A stretch of 64,000 bases of DNA from Robiginitomaculum_A sp036478535 (GCA_965224735.1 OZ245059.1:2568740-2632739); one strand, 5' to 3'; positions 1-8,449 are shown, numbered from the stretch's first letter. Translations and numbers: made by a program. The notes: generated by a model from the sequence alone, not told the origin.

Positions 1-140
1 TTGTGCCTATTGTGCATATATGAATTTAAACACGCGGACATCTTTATGCTGGGCACTGGATTGCTATTTTGCGGCCAAATTAACCAGAAATTTTCTAGGA
101 GTTATGTTCGGCAGGGTTTTCACATAAATAAGGAAATCAG

Positions 141-917
141 ATGATAAAATGTTTTGATAAAGAGTGGAAAAAAATAACTCTCATAAGTTACACAATGTGG
201 GCTTTTTATGCTTTAGCAGCAATCACACTTGCGCCTGATATTGTGTATATTCTGTTTGAAGTAGATACGAACCCTGCTGTTTGGGCTGGCCTTCAAATCG
301 CCGTTTGCTTTGCGGGAGTTTTGGGCAGGTTAATCTTGCAGCCACAAAAAAACCGGTGGCGGCGGCGGGCGATTATTGCCGTCTTAATTACGATAGCAGG
401 CCTGTTGTCTTTACCTGCTTTGGCGAAAACAAATCTTGAAACAAAATTTGGTGCTGATAATTGCGCGTTTAATACTGCCGCCTTTTCCCTGATTTCAAAG
501 TGGGAGGGGAAGAGAAACACCAGCTATCGGGATATTGTCGGGGTGTGGACGATTTGCTATGGTCACACGCGCACAGCGGGGGCGCATCAATACAAGACAG
601 ACGAGCAATGCCGCGTTCTTTTAATTGAGGAAATAGACGAGTATCGCCACGGTATTCGCGGTTATTTTACCTCGCAAACAAAAGCCGCCCGGCTTCCAGC
701 TTTGCGAGATGCGGCTTATACCTCTTTGGCATTTAATGTCGGCATTGTCCGCGCGGGGAAGTCAACCGCTACTGGGCGCCTTAACTCTGGTAATATTATC
801 GGCGGATGCAACGCTTTAACCTGGTGGAACAGAGCTGGCGGCCGAGTAGTGCGCGGCTTGGTTCGGCGGCGGGTAGCAGAACGCCAATATTGTTTGCAGG
901 GCACAAGAGCGGCTTGA
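141..917 (+). CDS. Holin-like membrane domain fused to GH24 endolysin (phage-type lysozyme)
   Basis: 258 residues. Residues about 108-258 are a phage T4-type lysozyme (glycoside hydrolase 24) that would cleave peptidoglycan glycan strands. The catalytic triad is visible as E122 (in KWEG), D131 (in SYRD) and T137 (in VWTICYGHT), with the family's E-8-D-5-T spacing. The N-terminus is unusual. It has hydrophobic segments at about 13-31 and 46-66, the second followed by a GRLILQ motif and a basic stretch, which resembles small phage holins (I associate it with DUF7940). A third hydrophobic segment at 77-95 ends in LPALA and looks like a signal or signal-arrest-release anchor. So one polypeptide appears to join a holin-like unit to an exported endolysin. 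An AAGGAAAT stretch lies close upstream of the ATG. The spanin genes follow 1 nt downstream. The lysozyme call is secure; the holin part is inferred from topology and motif. Confidence 0.85.
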   Translation: MIKCFDKEWKKITLISYTMWAFYALAAITLAPDIVYILFEVDTNPAVWAGLQIAVCFAGVLGRLILQPQKNRWRRRAIIAVLITIAGLLSLPALAKTNLETKFGADNCAFNTAAFSLISKWEGKRNTSYRDIVGVWTICYGHTRTAGAHQYKTDEQCRVLLIEEIDEYRHGIRGYFTSQTKAARLPALRDAAYTSLAFNVGIVRAGKSTATGRLNSGNIIGGCNALTWWNRAGGRVVRGLVRRRVAERQYCLQGTRAA

Positions 918-918
918 T

Positions 919-1380
919 ATGGGTATTACACAAACAGCAAGAACCGTGACATTAGCCTTTACCGTTATTTCAGTGCTGATAGGCACGGTTGGTGGCGCAC
1001 TGGCCTATTTCAAAGGCCGCCACGACGGCAAATCCGCCTGTGAAAAGCAGTGGAAAAAGGGACTGGATAAGGCGCAAACCCGTGTTGTTGATGGCGCAAA
1101 TGCCATTGCTGCCATTGCCGATAGCGCGCCTGGCATTGTTCAAACACGCGAGGAGCAGCGGGCGGAATTAAGCGCGCGCTCACAACGGAAAATGGGCATA
1201 CTTGAAGGTCAAATCAAAGCATTAAGAGAGGATTTGGATAATGCAAACAACAGTGAAAACAGTGAAAACAGGTGCTTTGGTATGCGTTTGCCTGCTGATG
1301 TGCTCTTGCGCCAGCAAAAGCTTGACCGTCTCTTGGAAGGCGCAATTAGTCCCCCATACACGCGGCAAGACCAAGATTGA
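919..1380 (+). CDS. Inner-membrane spanin (Rz-like)
   Basis: 153 residues with one N-terminal membrane segment (about 9-31) followed by a charged, alanine- and glutamine-rich helical region (about 45-135) predicted to lie in the periplasm. This is the architecture of phage Rz inner spanins, which pair with an outer-membrane lipoprotein to fuse the two membranes at the end of lysis. The start lies 1 nt after the endolysin stop, and the outer spanin gene begins inside this gene in another frame. The call comes from topology, position in the lysis cassette and the nested lipoprotein gene; sequence similarity among spanins is too low to recognise a family by eye. Confidence 0.75.
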   Translation: MGITQTARTVTLAFTVISVLIGTVGGALAYFKGRHDGKSACEKQWKKGLDKAQTRVVDGANAIAAIADSAPGIVQTREEQRAELSARSQRKMGILEGQIKALREDLDNANNSENSENRCFGMRLPADVLLRQQKLDRLLEGAISPPYTRQDQD

Positions 1381-1654
1381 CCCGTCCTTGTTGGCGGTGC
1401 GCGATTTAACGCCCGCGCCGCCAGCAACGGATTACTCCAGCCTTGACCAACGCGCAATCATATTTGGCTCTGATTTAGCCCAAAGCAGGCAAGACCAGTC
1501 TATCTTAATCGGCGCCATAAAACAGGCTGAATATACGGACGAGCTGCTTACAAAAGCAGATAAACAACGCGCCGATAAAATAAAAACTGAAATAAAAAAA
1601 CTAAATTCGCTAGAAGTAAAACAAACCAAGCCTTGGTATAAAAAGATATTCTAA
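1241..1654 (+). CDS. Outer-membrane spanin lipoprotein (Rz1-like), overlapping the Rz gene
   Basis: 137 residues starting inside the inner-spanin gene in a different frame and running 274 nt beyond its end. An N-terminal signal peptide ends in a lipobox-like LMCSC, so the mature protein would be a lipoprotein anchored at the outer membrane. A proline-containing segment (TPAPPATDY) and a charged helical tail follow. The overlap of a lipoprotein frame with an Rz-like gene is the hallmark of Rz/Rz1 pairs. It is longer than typical Rz1 proteins, which are often under 100 residues. The ATG at 1241 is preceded by AAGAGAGGA. It ends 12 nt before the rlmN stop codon, so phage-type and housekeeping genes are directly apposed. 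Confidence 0.75.
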   Translation: MQTTVKTVKTGALVCVCLLMCSCASKSLTVSWKAQLVPHTRGKTKIDPSLLAVRDLTPAPPATDYSSLDQRAIIFGSDLAQSRQDQSILIGAIKQAEYTDELLTKADKQRADKIKTEIKKLNSLEVKQTKPWYKKIF

Positions 1655-1666
1655 CTGGCAAGTCCA

Positions 1667-2833
1667 CTATTGGAAACAGGCAAGTGAGTTAGTGCTTTGG
1701 CTTTGTTTTCGCCGCTGACTTGCACGCATTTTCTCGCTTTCAGATTTAAGTTGCCCGCAAGCTGCTAAAATATCACGGCCTCTTGGCGTTCTTATGGGCG
1801 AGGCATATCCTGCGGCATTAATACGGTCTGCAAAACTTTCAATGACTTCCCAATCTGAACATTCATAGGGGCTGCCAGGCCAAGGATTGAAGGGGATTAA
1901 ATTCACTTTTGCGGGAATGCCCTTTAGTATATTAACGAGCTGTTTAGCGTGTTTTGGGCTATCATTCATACCTTTAAGCATAACATATTCAAAAGTGATA
2001 CGGCGTGAGTTGGAAAGCCCAGGATAAGCGCGGCAAGCATCCATGAGCTCACTCAGTGGGTATTTTTTATTAATCGGCATGATTTCGCTGCGAAGTTTAT
2101 CATTTGCTGCGTGTAAAGAGATGGCAAGCATAGCAGATGTGCGCGCGCCCGCTTTAGCGATCTCAGGCGCAACGCCAGAGGTAGAAAGTGTGATGCGTCT
2201 ACGACCAAAACTTAGGCCTTCTACATCGCAAATAATATCAATGGCGTCTGCGACATTGTCTGTATTGTATAATGGCTCGCCCATACCCATAAAAACAATA
2301 TTGGACATTTTGCGCTGGACGGAGGAGCTTGGCCATTCCCCTAGATCATCACGAGCGACCATAATTTGCAAAACAATTTCAGCAGCCGTTAAATTACGCA
2401 CTAAAGGCTGCATGCCTGTATGGCAAAATTTACAATTAAGTGTGCATCCTACTTGCGAAGATACACATAACGCACCTGTTTTTGACACGCTTGGGATAAA
2501 TACGCTTTCTACTTCTATGCCAGGAGCCATGCGAATTAAATATTTCCTTGTTCCGTCACGACTAATTTGCCGTTCAATGATTTCAGGTCTATGAAGGGAA
2601 AATTTTTCAGAGAGTTGCGCGCGTAAGCCCTTAGCAATATTGCTCATAGCCTCCCAATCGGTAACGCCATAATTATAAATCCAGTGAAAAATTTGCTTGG
2701 TGCGCATACGTACTTTTTTAGGTTCAATACCAAAACCTAGCAAAGCATCACTAAGCTCCGATCGCCCCATACCTACAAGCGGTATAAGGCCAGATTTTGG
2801 CTTTATGTCAGGATTATATAAAACGGTATTCAT
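1667..2833 (-). CDS. rlmN: Dual-specificity 23S rRNA/tRNA adenine-C2 methyltransferase RlmN
   Basis: 388 residues, a normal length for RlmN. It is a radical SAM enzyme that methylates C2 of A2503 in 23S rRNA and A37 in several tRNAs. The radical SAM cluster motif CxxxCxxC is at C130, C134 and C137 (GCTLNCKFCHTG). The C-terminal segment TPRGRDILAACGQL carries the conserved cysteine used in the methyl-transfer cycle. It faces the lysis cassette tail to tail and has no operon partner. A 20-bp tandem duplication lies 10-50 nt upstream of the start. Assignment is secure. Confidence 0.97.
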   Translation of the reverse strand: MNTVLYNPDIKPKSGLIPLVGMGRSELSDALLGFGIEPKKVRMRTKQIFHWIYNYGVTDWEAMSNIAKGLRAQLSEKFSLHRPEIIERQISRDGTRKYLIRMAPGIEVESVFIPSVSKTGALCVSSQVGCTLNCKFCHTGMQPLVRNLTAAEIVLQIMVARDDLGEWPSSSVQRKMSNIVFMGMGEPLYNTDNVADAIDIICDVEGLSFGRRRITLSTSGVAPEIAKAGARTSAMLAISLHAANDKLRSEIMPINKKYPLSELMDACRAYPGLSNSRRITFEYVMLKGMNDSPKHAKQLVNILKGIPAKVNLIPFNPWPGSPYECSDWEVIESFADRINAAGYASPIRTPRGRDILAACGQLKSESEKMRASQRRKQSQSTNSLACFQ

Positions 2834-2843
2834 TGGGCGCTCT

Positions 2844-2883
2844 TATATGTAAAAAATGACTTGTATCTGTAAAAAATGACTTG
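2844..2883. repeat. 20-bp tandem duplication in the rlmN leader
   Basis: Two adjacent 20-bp units (2844-2863 and 2864-2883) share the core GTAAAAAATGACTTG and differ at one position. They lie directly upstream of the rlmN start, where promoter or leader elements would be. The rest of the interval to 3036 shows nothing else I can name. Confidence 0.9.
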
Positions 2884-3036
2884 GGCAACTTAATAGATGG
2901 AACATGCACATGAAACGTTTAAAGTTGTTTTCAATGATCGTTCTTCAATCCAAGAAAACATGTATCTTAATAGCATGTCAAGATTTGACTTCAAATGCCT
3001 TTTGCCAGGCTTATAAACTAATGCCAATCCCATCAA

Positions 3037-3909
3037 TCAATCACGGCGCCAGCGGATCCCTAACCCTGCCCCCCTAATCGGGTTATGCACCCAAGCGACC
3101 AAGACGAAACTAATCAGCATAAGCAGATACCATGCGCCGAGTTTTCCAAAGCTTACCATATGCCATCCTGTTTCTTGGTTTGGGTAAGCCCAAGTTTTGG
3201 TTAATGTACCTATGTTTTCAGCCAGCCAAATAAAGAGCGCGACAATAAAAAGCCCAAAAATTAAAGGCATAGGGCGGTGCACTTCGTCTGCTTTAAACCA
3301 AATTATTGTGCGCCCGTAAATAAGCACAGATGCAACAAACAAACCCAGGCGAATATCGGGCATATAGTGATGGGCGAAGAAATTTATATATATCAATACC
3401 GCCAATAAACCCTGCCATTTTAAGGGCGTAAAATGGTCAAACCGAAAATCAAATATACGCCAGACCCGCGCAATATAACTACCGATACACGCATACATAA
3501 AACCAGTAAAAAGCGGCACGCCCCCTATTCTAAGGAGACTGGGCTCAGGGTAACTCCACGATCCCATATGGGTTTTAAATATTTCCATAACCGTGCCGAC
3601 AATATGAAATATTAAAATCACCTTGGCTTCTTCCAATGTTTCCAGCCGCAATACCAAAAGCATGATTTGAATAAATACGGCCATAATCACAATAAAATCG
3701 TAGCGCGCTAGTATTGCCCCTTGTGGATAAAAGAAATATGTCCCCACAAGCAAAGCTAGCATAAGCCCGCCAAATAAACACGCCCATGCCTGCATAACTC
3801 CAAAAATAACAAATTCAAAACCAAACTGAGAAACAGCGCCGCGCACAAACCGATCATGCAGCGCCGTGCGCCAAATATGGATCGTATTTTGAGGTGTTGT
3901 TTTACTCAT
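3037..3909 (-). CDS. DUF817 family integral membrane protein
   Basis: 290 residues, highly hydrophobic, with about eight membrane-spanning segments. The residue pattern, with motifs such as FKTHMGSWSYPEPS and WAYPNQETGWHMVSFGKLGAWYLLM, matches the DUF817 (YoaT-like) family, whose function is unknown. It has no signal peptide and no recognisable catalytic motif. It stands alone between rlmN and the VOC gene on the same strand, with over 170 nt free on each side. Family recognition is confident; function is not known. Confidence 0.85.
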   Translation of the reverse strand: MSKTTPQNTIHIWRTALHDRFVRGAVSQFGFEFVIFGVMQAWACLFGGLMLALLVGTYFFYPQGAILARYDFIVIMAVFIQIMLLVLRLETLEEAKVILIFHIVGTVMEIFKTHMGSWSYPEPSLLRIGGVPLFTGFMYACIGSYIARVWRIFDFRFDHFTPLKWQGLLAVLIYINFFAHHYMPDIRLGLFVASVLIYGRTIIWFKADEVHRPMPLIFGLFIVALFIWLAENIGTLTKTWAYPNQETGWHMVSFGKLGAWYLLMLISFVLVAWVHNPIRGAGLGIRWRRD

Positions 3910-4082
3910 CTATATATCTTGCCCGCCAAACCAGTCATCAATAAGGATAAACCGTGTCGAAACAATGGTATCGTACAGGTAATTTCACCAAGATACGTCG
4001 ATCAACGCCATGTTACTTGTCAGCAGGGAGAAAATCTAAAAAGCATGAGTATGGTCAATTCAATATTTTTTATCAAAAATTC

Positions 4083-4436
4083 TTACTCAGCAATCATCCA
4101 AACCGCAAGTTCATTGCCGCTGGGGTCAGTGAAGTGGAAACGGTGACCTCCAGGGAAAGAAAAAACAGGAACGGTGATAACCCCGCCTGCTTTTTCGACT
4201 TTGTCCTGCGCGGCTTCAAGATCGTCCGCGCGCAAAACCACAAGCGCGCCAGTTTTAGAAGGCTTACGCTCGGACGCAGTGTCCATTCCCCCGTCAATGC
4301 CCGCGCCCTGAAACGCCGCATATGTTGGGCCATAATCAACAAAACTCCAACCAAATGCTGCATCGTAAAACGCTTTGCTCCCCGCTAAATCCGTAACAGG
4401 AAGTTCGATATAATTTATTTTTATTGTCTCAGTAAT
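4083..4436 (-). CDS. VOC (glyoxalase/bleomycin-resistance) family protein with non-AUG start
   Basis: About 117 residues forming one complete VOC unit. The N-terminal beta-alpha-beta half contains YIELPVTDLAGSKAFYDAAF and the C-terminal half ends in FHFTDPSGNELAVWMIAE. The ATG at 4286 would delete the first half of the fold, so translation must start upstream. There, no ATG, GTG or TTG occurs between the last in-frame stop (4446-4448, which is the alaS stop codon itself) and the conserved region. A strong ribosome-binding site (AGGAGG, 4442-4447) sits 5 nt before an ATT codon at 4434-4436, the best start I can see. The gene is thus 9 nt behind alaS in the same frame and probably co-transcribed. 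The substrate cannot be told from sequence. Confidence 0.75.
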   Translation of the reverse strand: MTETIKINYIELPVTDLAGSKAFYDAAFGWSFVDYGPTYAAFQGAGIDGGMDTASERKPSKTGALVVLRADDLEAAQDKVEKAGGVITVPVFSFPGGHRFHFTDPSGNELAVWMIAE

Positions 4437-4445
4437 AACCGCCTC

Positions 4446-7091
4446 CTAAGTCTTGCCTATCCCCGCCTTGATCACCGCAAGCGCGTCATTTGCACCATCC
4501 ACATTGCTACCGCCTGCTTGCGCCATAGCTGGGCTGCCGCCGCCGCGCCCGCCGACTTTTTCTGCGCCAAGATTGACCAACGCCGATGCGTTGTATTTGT
4601 CCGTCAAATCTTTGCTCACGGCAACCCCAATGGCAACTTTACCATCGTCCACTGCGATAAGTGCAACAACGCCGCTCCCTAATACCTGTTTTTGTTCTTC
4701 CATCATTGGGCGCAGGTCTTTGCCGCTCACACCCTGTAAGACACAGCCCATAAATTTTATGCCGCCTATGTCTTCGGCCTCTATGCCCCCGCCAAAGCCG
4801 CAAAGTGCGATTTCTTTTTTCAACTTTGAAACTTCTTTTTCTAGCGCGCGTTTCTCACCCGCAAGCGCAATGACCCGCTCAGGCACATCAGAGAGTTTTA
4901 TTTTAAGCGCACCAGACACTGCTTTGGCATAACCTGCCTGAGTTTCTAGAAAACTTCGCGCACCTTCGCCTGTGACCGCCTCAATACGGCGTATACCTGC
5001 CGCTATTGCCCCTTCGGATATAATTTTAAACAAGCCAATATCGCCCGTGCGCGTGACATGTGTGCCCCCGCACAACTCGACTGAATACGGATGCTCTTCC
5101 CCCTGCGGCACATTGCCCAGCGAGAGAACCCGTACTTCCTCACCATATTTTTCGCCAAATAAAGCCATCGCCCCCGCCTTAACCGCGGCATCTGGCGCCA
5201 TTAATTTTGTGCTGGCTTCGCTATTGTCCAATATGATCTGATTGACCTGTGTTTCAATTGCGGCGATCTCCTCGGGCGTAACGCCTTTGCCGTGAGAAAA
5301 GTCAAAACGGATGCGCTCCCCGTCCACCATCTGCCCTTTTTGGGTCACATGAGTGCCCAGCACGCGACGCAAGGCTTCGTGAACAAGGTGGGTGGCAGAG
5401 TGGTTGCTCATCGTCGTGTGACGATTGGCTGGGTCTACCTGTAGGCGCGCCGCATCGCCAGCAGTAAAACTGCCCATCGTAACCGTGCCTATATGAACGT
5501 GCAGATCGCCAGCCATTTTTTTAACGTCAATTATTGCTACGCTTGCCGCGCCAACAACCGCGCTGCCTTTATCGCCAGCTTGCCCGCCGCTCTCGGCGTA
5601 GAACGGAGTGGCTTTGGTGATAAAGGAGACCGTATCGCCCTCACCTGCTTTATCCGCGATCTCACTTTCTTTGATAATCGCTAGCACGGCGCTCTCACCT
5701 GTTAGCCGCTCATAGCCCGTGAACCTAGTCGGGCCGTGCTTTTCGCACAGCTTAAGCCAAATAGCATCGTTGCCAGTATCGCCAGAGCCTGCCCAATGGG
5801 CGCGAGCCGTGTCTCTTTGCACTTTCATAGCGGCGTCATACCCATCTAAATCCACATCAATGCCTTTGGCGCGCAGAGCATCTTGGGTCAAATCGAGCGG
5901 GAAACCATATGTGTCATAGAGTTTAAACGCCACATCACCTGGAAGCGTATCTCCATCCCCTAGGCCTTTGATCGCGCTCTCCAAAAGCGCCGTGCCGCGT
6001 CCAAGCGTCTTGCGAAAACGTTCCTCTTCCTCCAGCATAGTGGTTTCAATGTTTTCTTGGGCGCGCTCAAGTTCTGGGAACGCATCGCCCATTTCCTCGA
6101 CAAGCGCAGGGACTAAGCGGTGCATAAGCGGGTCTGGCGTGCCAAGTATATGGGCGTGGCGCATAGCGCGGCGCATGATACGGCGCAACACATAGCCGCG
6201 TCCTTCTTTGGACGGGCTGACCCCATCCACAATCAGAAAGCTCGCCGAGCGTAAATGATCGGCGATAACCCGGTGCGAGAACATTGCTTCGCCCTGCGCT
6301 TTGACTTTGGTTTCTTCTACGCTGGCGGCGATCAGGTTTTGGAATAAATCAATGTCATAATTATTGTGCTTGCCTTGGAGTATAGCCGCAATGCGCTCTA
6401 ACCCCATGCCCGTGTCGATGGAAGGCTTTGGCAAATCTATTAGCAAGCCATCTGCTAATTTTTCATTCTGCATGAAAACCAGGTTCCAAATTTCGATAAA
6501 CCGATCGCCATCTTCATCAGGACTACCAGGCGGGCCACCTAGGACGTCTTCGCCGTGATCATAAAATATTTCAGAGCACGGCCCACATGGCCCTGTATCC
6601 CCCATGGCCCAAAAATTATCAGATGTGGGAATAGAGATAATTTTATCATCACTAAGCCCTGCTACTTTTTTCCAGATTTTGCGGGCTTGTTCATCTGTAT
6701 GATAAACAGTGATAACCAGCTTGTCTTTAGACAGACCAAAATCGTTGGTTAAAAGTTTCCACGCATAGTCAATAGCATCGTCTTTAAAATAATCGCCAAA
6801 GGAAAAATTACCGAGCATTTCAAAAAATGTGTGATGGCGTGCCGTATAGCCAACATTATCCAGATCGTTATGCTTGCCCCCTGCCCGTACACATTTTTGC
6901 GACGTGACAGCGCGCGAAATTTTTGGAGTTTTTGCGCCCGTAAAATAGTTTTTAAACTGTACCATGCCCGCATTTGTAAACAGCAGTGTCGGATCATTAT
7001 CAGGCACAAGCGAGCTGGATTTCATCACTTTGTGATCATGGCTATCGAAGAATTCTAAAAACTGTTTTCGTATATCGCGCAGTGCTGTCAT
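4446..7091 (-). CDS. alaS: Alanyl-tRNA synthetase
   Basis: 881 residues, the usual length. It charges tRNA-Ala and edits mischarged Ser/Gly. The class II catalytic domain occupies the N-terminal 450 residues (opening with LRDIRKQFLEFFDSHDH). The editing domain carries the zinc-type HxxxH motif at H564/H568 (NHSATHLVH) and C674/H678 in CGGTH. The C-Ala domain ends the protein, with a glycine-rich GGRGGGSPAMAQAGG typical of the family. It is downstream of recA on the same strand, separated by a strong hairpin, as in many bacteria. A VOC protein gene follows 9 nt after the stop. Confidence 0.98.
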   Translation of the reverse strand: MTALRDIRKQFLEFFDSHDHKVMKSSSLVPDNDPTLLFTNAGMVQFKNYFTGAKTPKISRAVTSQKCVRAGGKHNDLDNVGYTARHHTFFEMLGNFSFGDYFKDDAIDYAWKLLTNDFGLSKDKLVITVYHTDEQARKIWKKVAGLSDDKIISIPTSDNFWAMGDTGPCGPCSEIFYDHGEDVLGGPPGSPDEDGDRFIEIWNLVFMQNEKLADGLLIDLPKPSIDTGMGLERIAAILQGKHNNYDIDLFQNLIAASVEETKVKAQGEAMFSHRVIADHLRSASFLIVDGVSPSKEGRGYVLRRIMRRAMRHAHILGTPDPLMHRLVPALVEEMGDAFPELERAQENIETTMLEEEERFRKTLGRGTALLESAIKGLGDGDTLPGDVAFKLYDTYGFPLDLTQDALRAKGIDVDLDGYDAAMKVQRDTARAHWAGSGDTGNDAIWLKLCEKHGPTRFTGYERLTGESAVLAIIKESEIADKAGEGDTVSFITKATPFYAESGGQAGDKGSAVVGAASVAIIDVKKMAGDLHVHIGTVTMGSFTAGDAARLQVDPANRHTTMSNHSATHLVHEALRRVLGTHVTQKGQMVDGERIRFDFSHGKGVTPEEIAAIETQVNQIILDNSEASTKLMAPDAAVKAGAMALFGEKYGEEVRVLSLGNVPQGEEHPYSVELCGGTHVTRTGDIGLFKIISEGAIAAGIRRIEAVTGEGARSFLETQAGYAKAVSGALKIKLSDVPERVIALAGEKRALEKEVSKLKKEIALCGFGGGIEAEDIGGIKFMGCVLQGVSGKDLRPMMEEQKQVLGSGVVALIAVDDGKVAIGVAVSKDLTDKYNASALVNLGAEKVGGRGGGSPAMAQAGGSNVDGANDALAVIKAGIGKT

Positions 7092-7124
7092 CTGAATCTC
7101 GTTACTTATTTACCCCACATATAG

Positions 7125-7155
7125 AAAGAGCGCTCGGGACTGCCAAGCGCTCTTT
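7125..7155 (-). terminator. Rho-independent-type terminator after recA
   Basis: A perfect 10-bp stem (arms 7125-7134 and 7146-7155, AAAGAGCGCT and its complement) with an 11-nt loop lies 38 nt after the recA stop. On the minus strand the stem is followed by a short T-rich stretch (TTTCTATAT). It should separate recA from alaS transcription. The T-tract is imperfect, so efficiency is uncertain. Confidence 0.75.
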
Positions 7156-7193
7156 TGGGTTAACTGCCTTTTATTGGCTATTTCATAGTTATA

Positions 7194-8297
7194 TTAGGCT
7201 CCCAAAGCCCCATTATTATCACGGGCATTCTCACCAACGGCCTCTTTAGTAACTTCATCACCATCCAAAAGGCCAGCGTCTGCACGAATATGCCGCTCTA
7301 TGCGCTCCGCCACTTCAGGATACTTTAGGAGGAAAGCACGTACATTTTCGCGGCCTTGCCCGATGCGCTCGTCTTGATAAGAATACCAAGAGCCTGATTT
7401 TTCGACAATGCCCGCCGTAACGCCAAAATCAATAAGCTCGCCAGTTTTAGAAATACCCTCACCATACATAATATCAAATTCAACTTGGCGGAAAGGCGGG
7501 GCGACTTTGTTTTTGACCACTTTCACCCGCGTTTGGTTTCCGATAACATCGTCGCGGTGTTTAATCGCGCCAATGCGGCGAATATCAAGGCGCACAGAAG
7601 CGTAAAATTTAAGTGCATTGCCACCCGTTGTCACTTCGGGCGAGCCATACATAACGCCAATTTTATGACGAATTTGATTGATGAAAACCACCATACAACC
7701 CGATTTGGAAATAGAACCCGTGAGCTTACGCAAAGCTTGGCTCATCAGGCGTGCGTGCAAGCCTGGCAAACTATCGCCCATATCGCCTTCAAGTTCAGCA
7801 CGCGGCGTGAGCGCAGCAACAGAATCGACCACTAAAACATCAATAGCGCCTGAGCGCACAAGCGTATCGGTAATTTCCAAAGCCTGCTCCCCCGTATCAG
7901 GCTGTGAGATAAGAAGCTCGTCTACATCAACGCCTAAATTAGCCGCATAAACTGGATCAAGCGCATGCTCGGCATCAATGAAAGCCGCAACGCCACCTGC
8001 TTTTTGTGTCTCTGCTATCACATGAAGAGCCAATGTGGTTTTACCAGAACTTTCTGGGCCATAAATTTCAACTACGCGCCCTTTAGGGAGGCCGCCTATT
8101 CCTAGCGCAATATCAAGTCCGAGTGACCCTGTAGAAATTGATTCTACGTCCATACACTTACGATCCCCGAGTTTCATCACCGATCCTTTACCAAAAACGC
8201 GATCAATTTGGCTCAGCGCTGCATCTAAGGCTGCTGCTTTATTTTTTTCCGTAGCCTTCTCAACTACACTCAGATTTGGTTTAGATTTTCTAGCCAT
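7194..8297 (-). CDS. recA: Recombinase RecA
   Basis: 367 residues. ATP-dependent strand-exchange protein and co-protease for LexA. Walker A is GPESSGKT at residues 80-87. The MAW-type loop regions and the FINQIRHKIGVMYGSPEVTTGG segment (L2 DNA-binding loop) are intact. The C-terminal tail is acidic and then ends in NGALGA. It is transcribed alone, with an SOS-type operator upstream and a terminator downstream. A good ribosome-binding site (AGGAG) precedes the ATG. Confidence 0.99.
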   Translation of the reverse strand: MARKSKPNLSVVEKATEKNKAAALDAALSQIDRVFGKGSVMKLGDRKCMDVESISTGSLGLDIALGIGGLPKGRVVEIYGPESSGKTTLALHVIAETQKAGGVAAFIDAEHALDPVYAANLGVDVDELLISQPDTGEQALEITDTLVRSGAIDVLVVDSVAALTPRAELEGDMGDSLPGLHARLMSQALRKLTGSISKSGCMVVFINQIRHKIGVMYGSPEVTTGGNALKFYASVRLDIRRIGAIKHRDDVIGNQTRVKVVKNKVAPPFRQVEFDIMYGEGISKTGELIDFGVTAGIVEKSGSWYSYQDERIGQGRENVRAFLLKYPEVAERIERHIRADAGLLDGDEVTKEAVGENARDNNGALGA

Positions 8298-8315
8298 GTT
8301 TAGCTCCTTTTATTT

Positions 8316-8339
8316 AACAACTGGAGCCCCTCAGTTGTT
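8316..8339 (-). other. Stem-loop in the recA 5' leader
   Basis: A perfect 8-bp inverted repeat (AACAACTG at 8316-8323 and its complement at 8332-8339, loop 8 nt) lies just upstream of the recA ribosome-binding site on the minus strand. It would form in the recA mRNA leader. I know of no described regulatory RNA here, so a role is only inferred. Confidence 0.45.
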
Positions 8340-8434
8340 GCCTAAAATTGCGGCTTCATTTTGGTTTTTATAAACCCCAAATTGGACTGCCTGCAACTTT
8401 CGTACTCTTTTTGTTCTTGCTGCGCAAGAGAAAA

Positions 8435-8449
8435 GAACAATTAAAGAAC
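8435..8449 (-). promoter_or_regulatory. LexA (SOS) operator of recA, GTTC-N7-GTTC
   Basis: Read on the minus strand the site is GTTC-TTTAATT-GTTC, an exact match to the direct-repeat LexA operator of alphaproteobacteria (GTTC-N7-GTTC). It lies about 140 nt upstream of the recA start in the 288-nt gap between cckA and recA. A further GTTC at 8413-8416 lies nearby. The remainder of the gap (8450-8585) holds nothing I can identify. Confidence 0.85.

Noticed and set aside
1..144. Open frame from the left edge ending in TGA at 142-144, overlapping the endolysin ATG as ATGA
   Set aside because: A second frame is also open almost as far (stop near 127) and neither translation is recognisable, so the end of an upstream gene cannot be assigned.
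1655..1666. Prophage attachment site between the lysis cassette and rlmN
   Set aside because: Only 12 nt are available, and no duplicated core or tRNA/tmRNA end is visible in the window.
2043..2594. 183-codon open frame antisense to rlmN
   Set aside because: It is a shadow of the radical SAM enzyme with no recognisable domain.
4453..6558. Several long open frames antisense to alaS
   Set aside because: They mirror the codon structure of a clearly real gene, have low-complexity Ser/Pro/Ala composition and no ribosome-binding sites.
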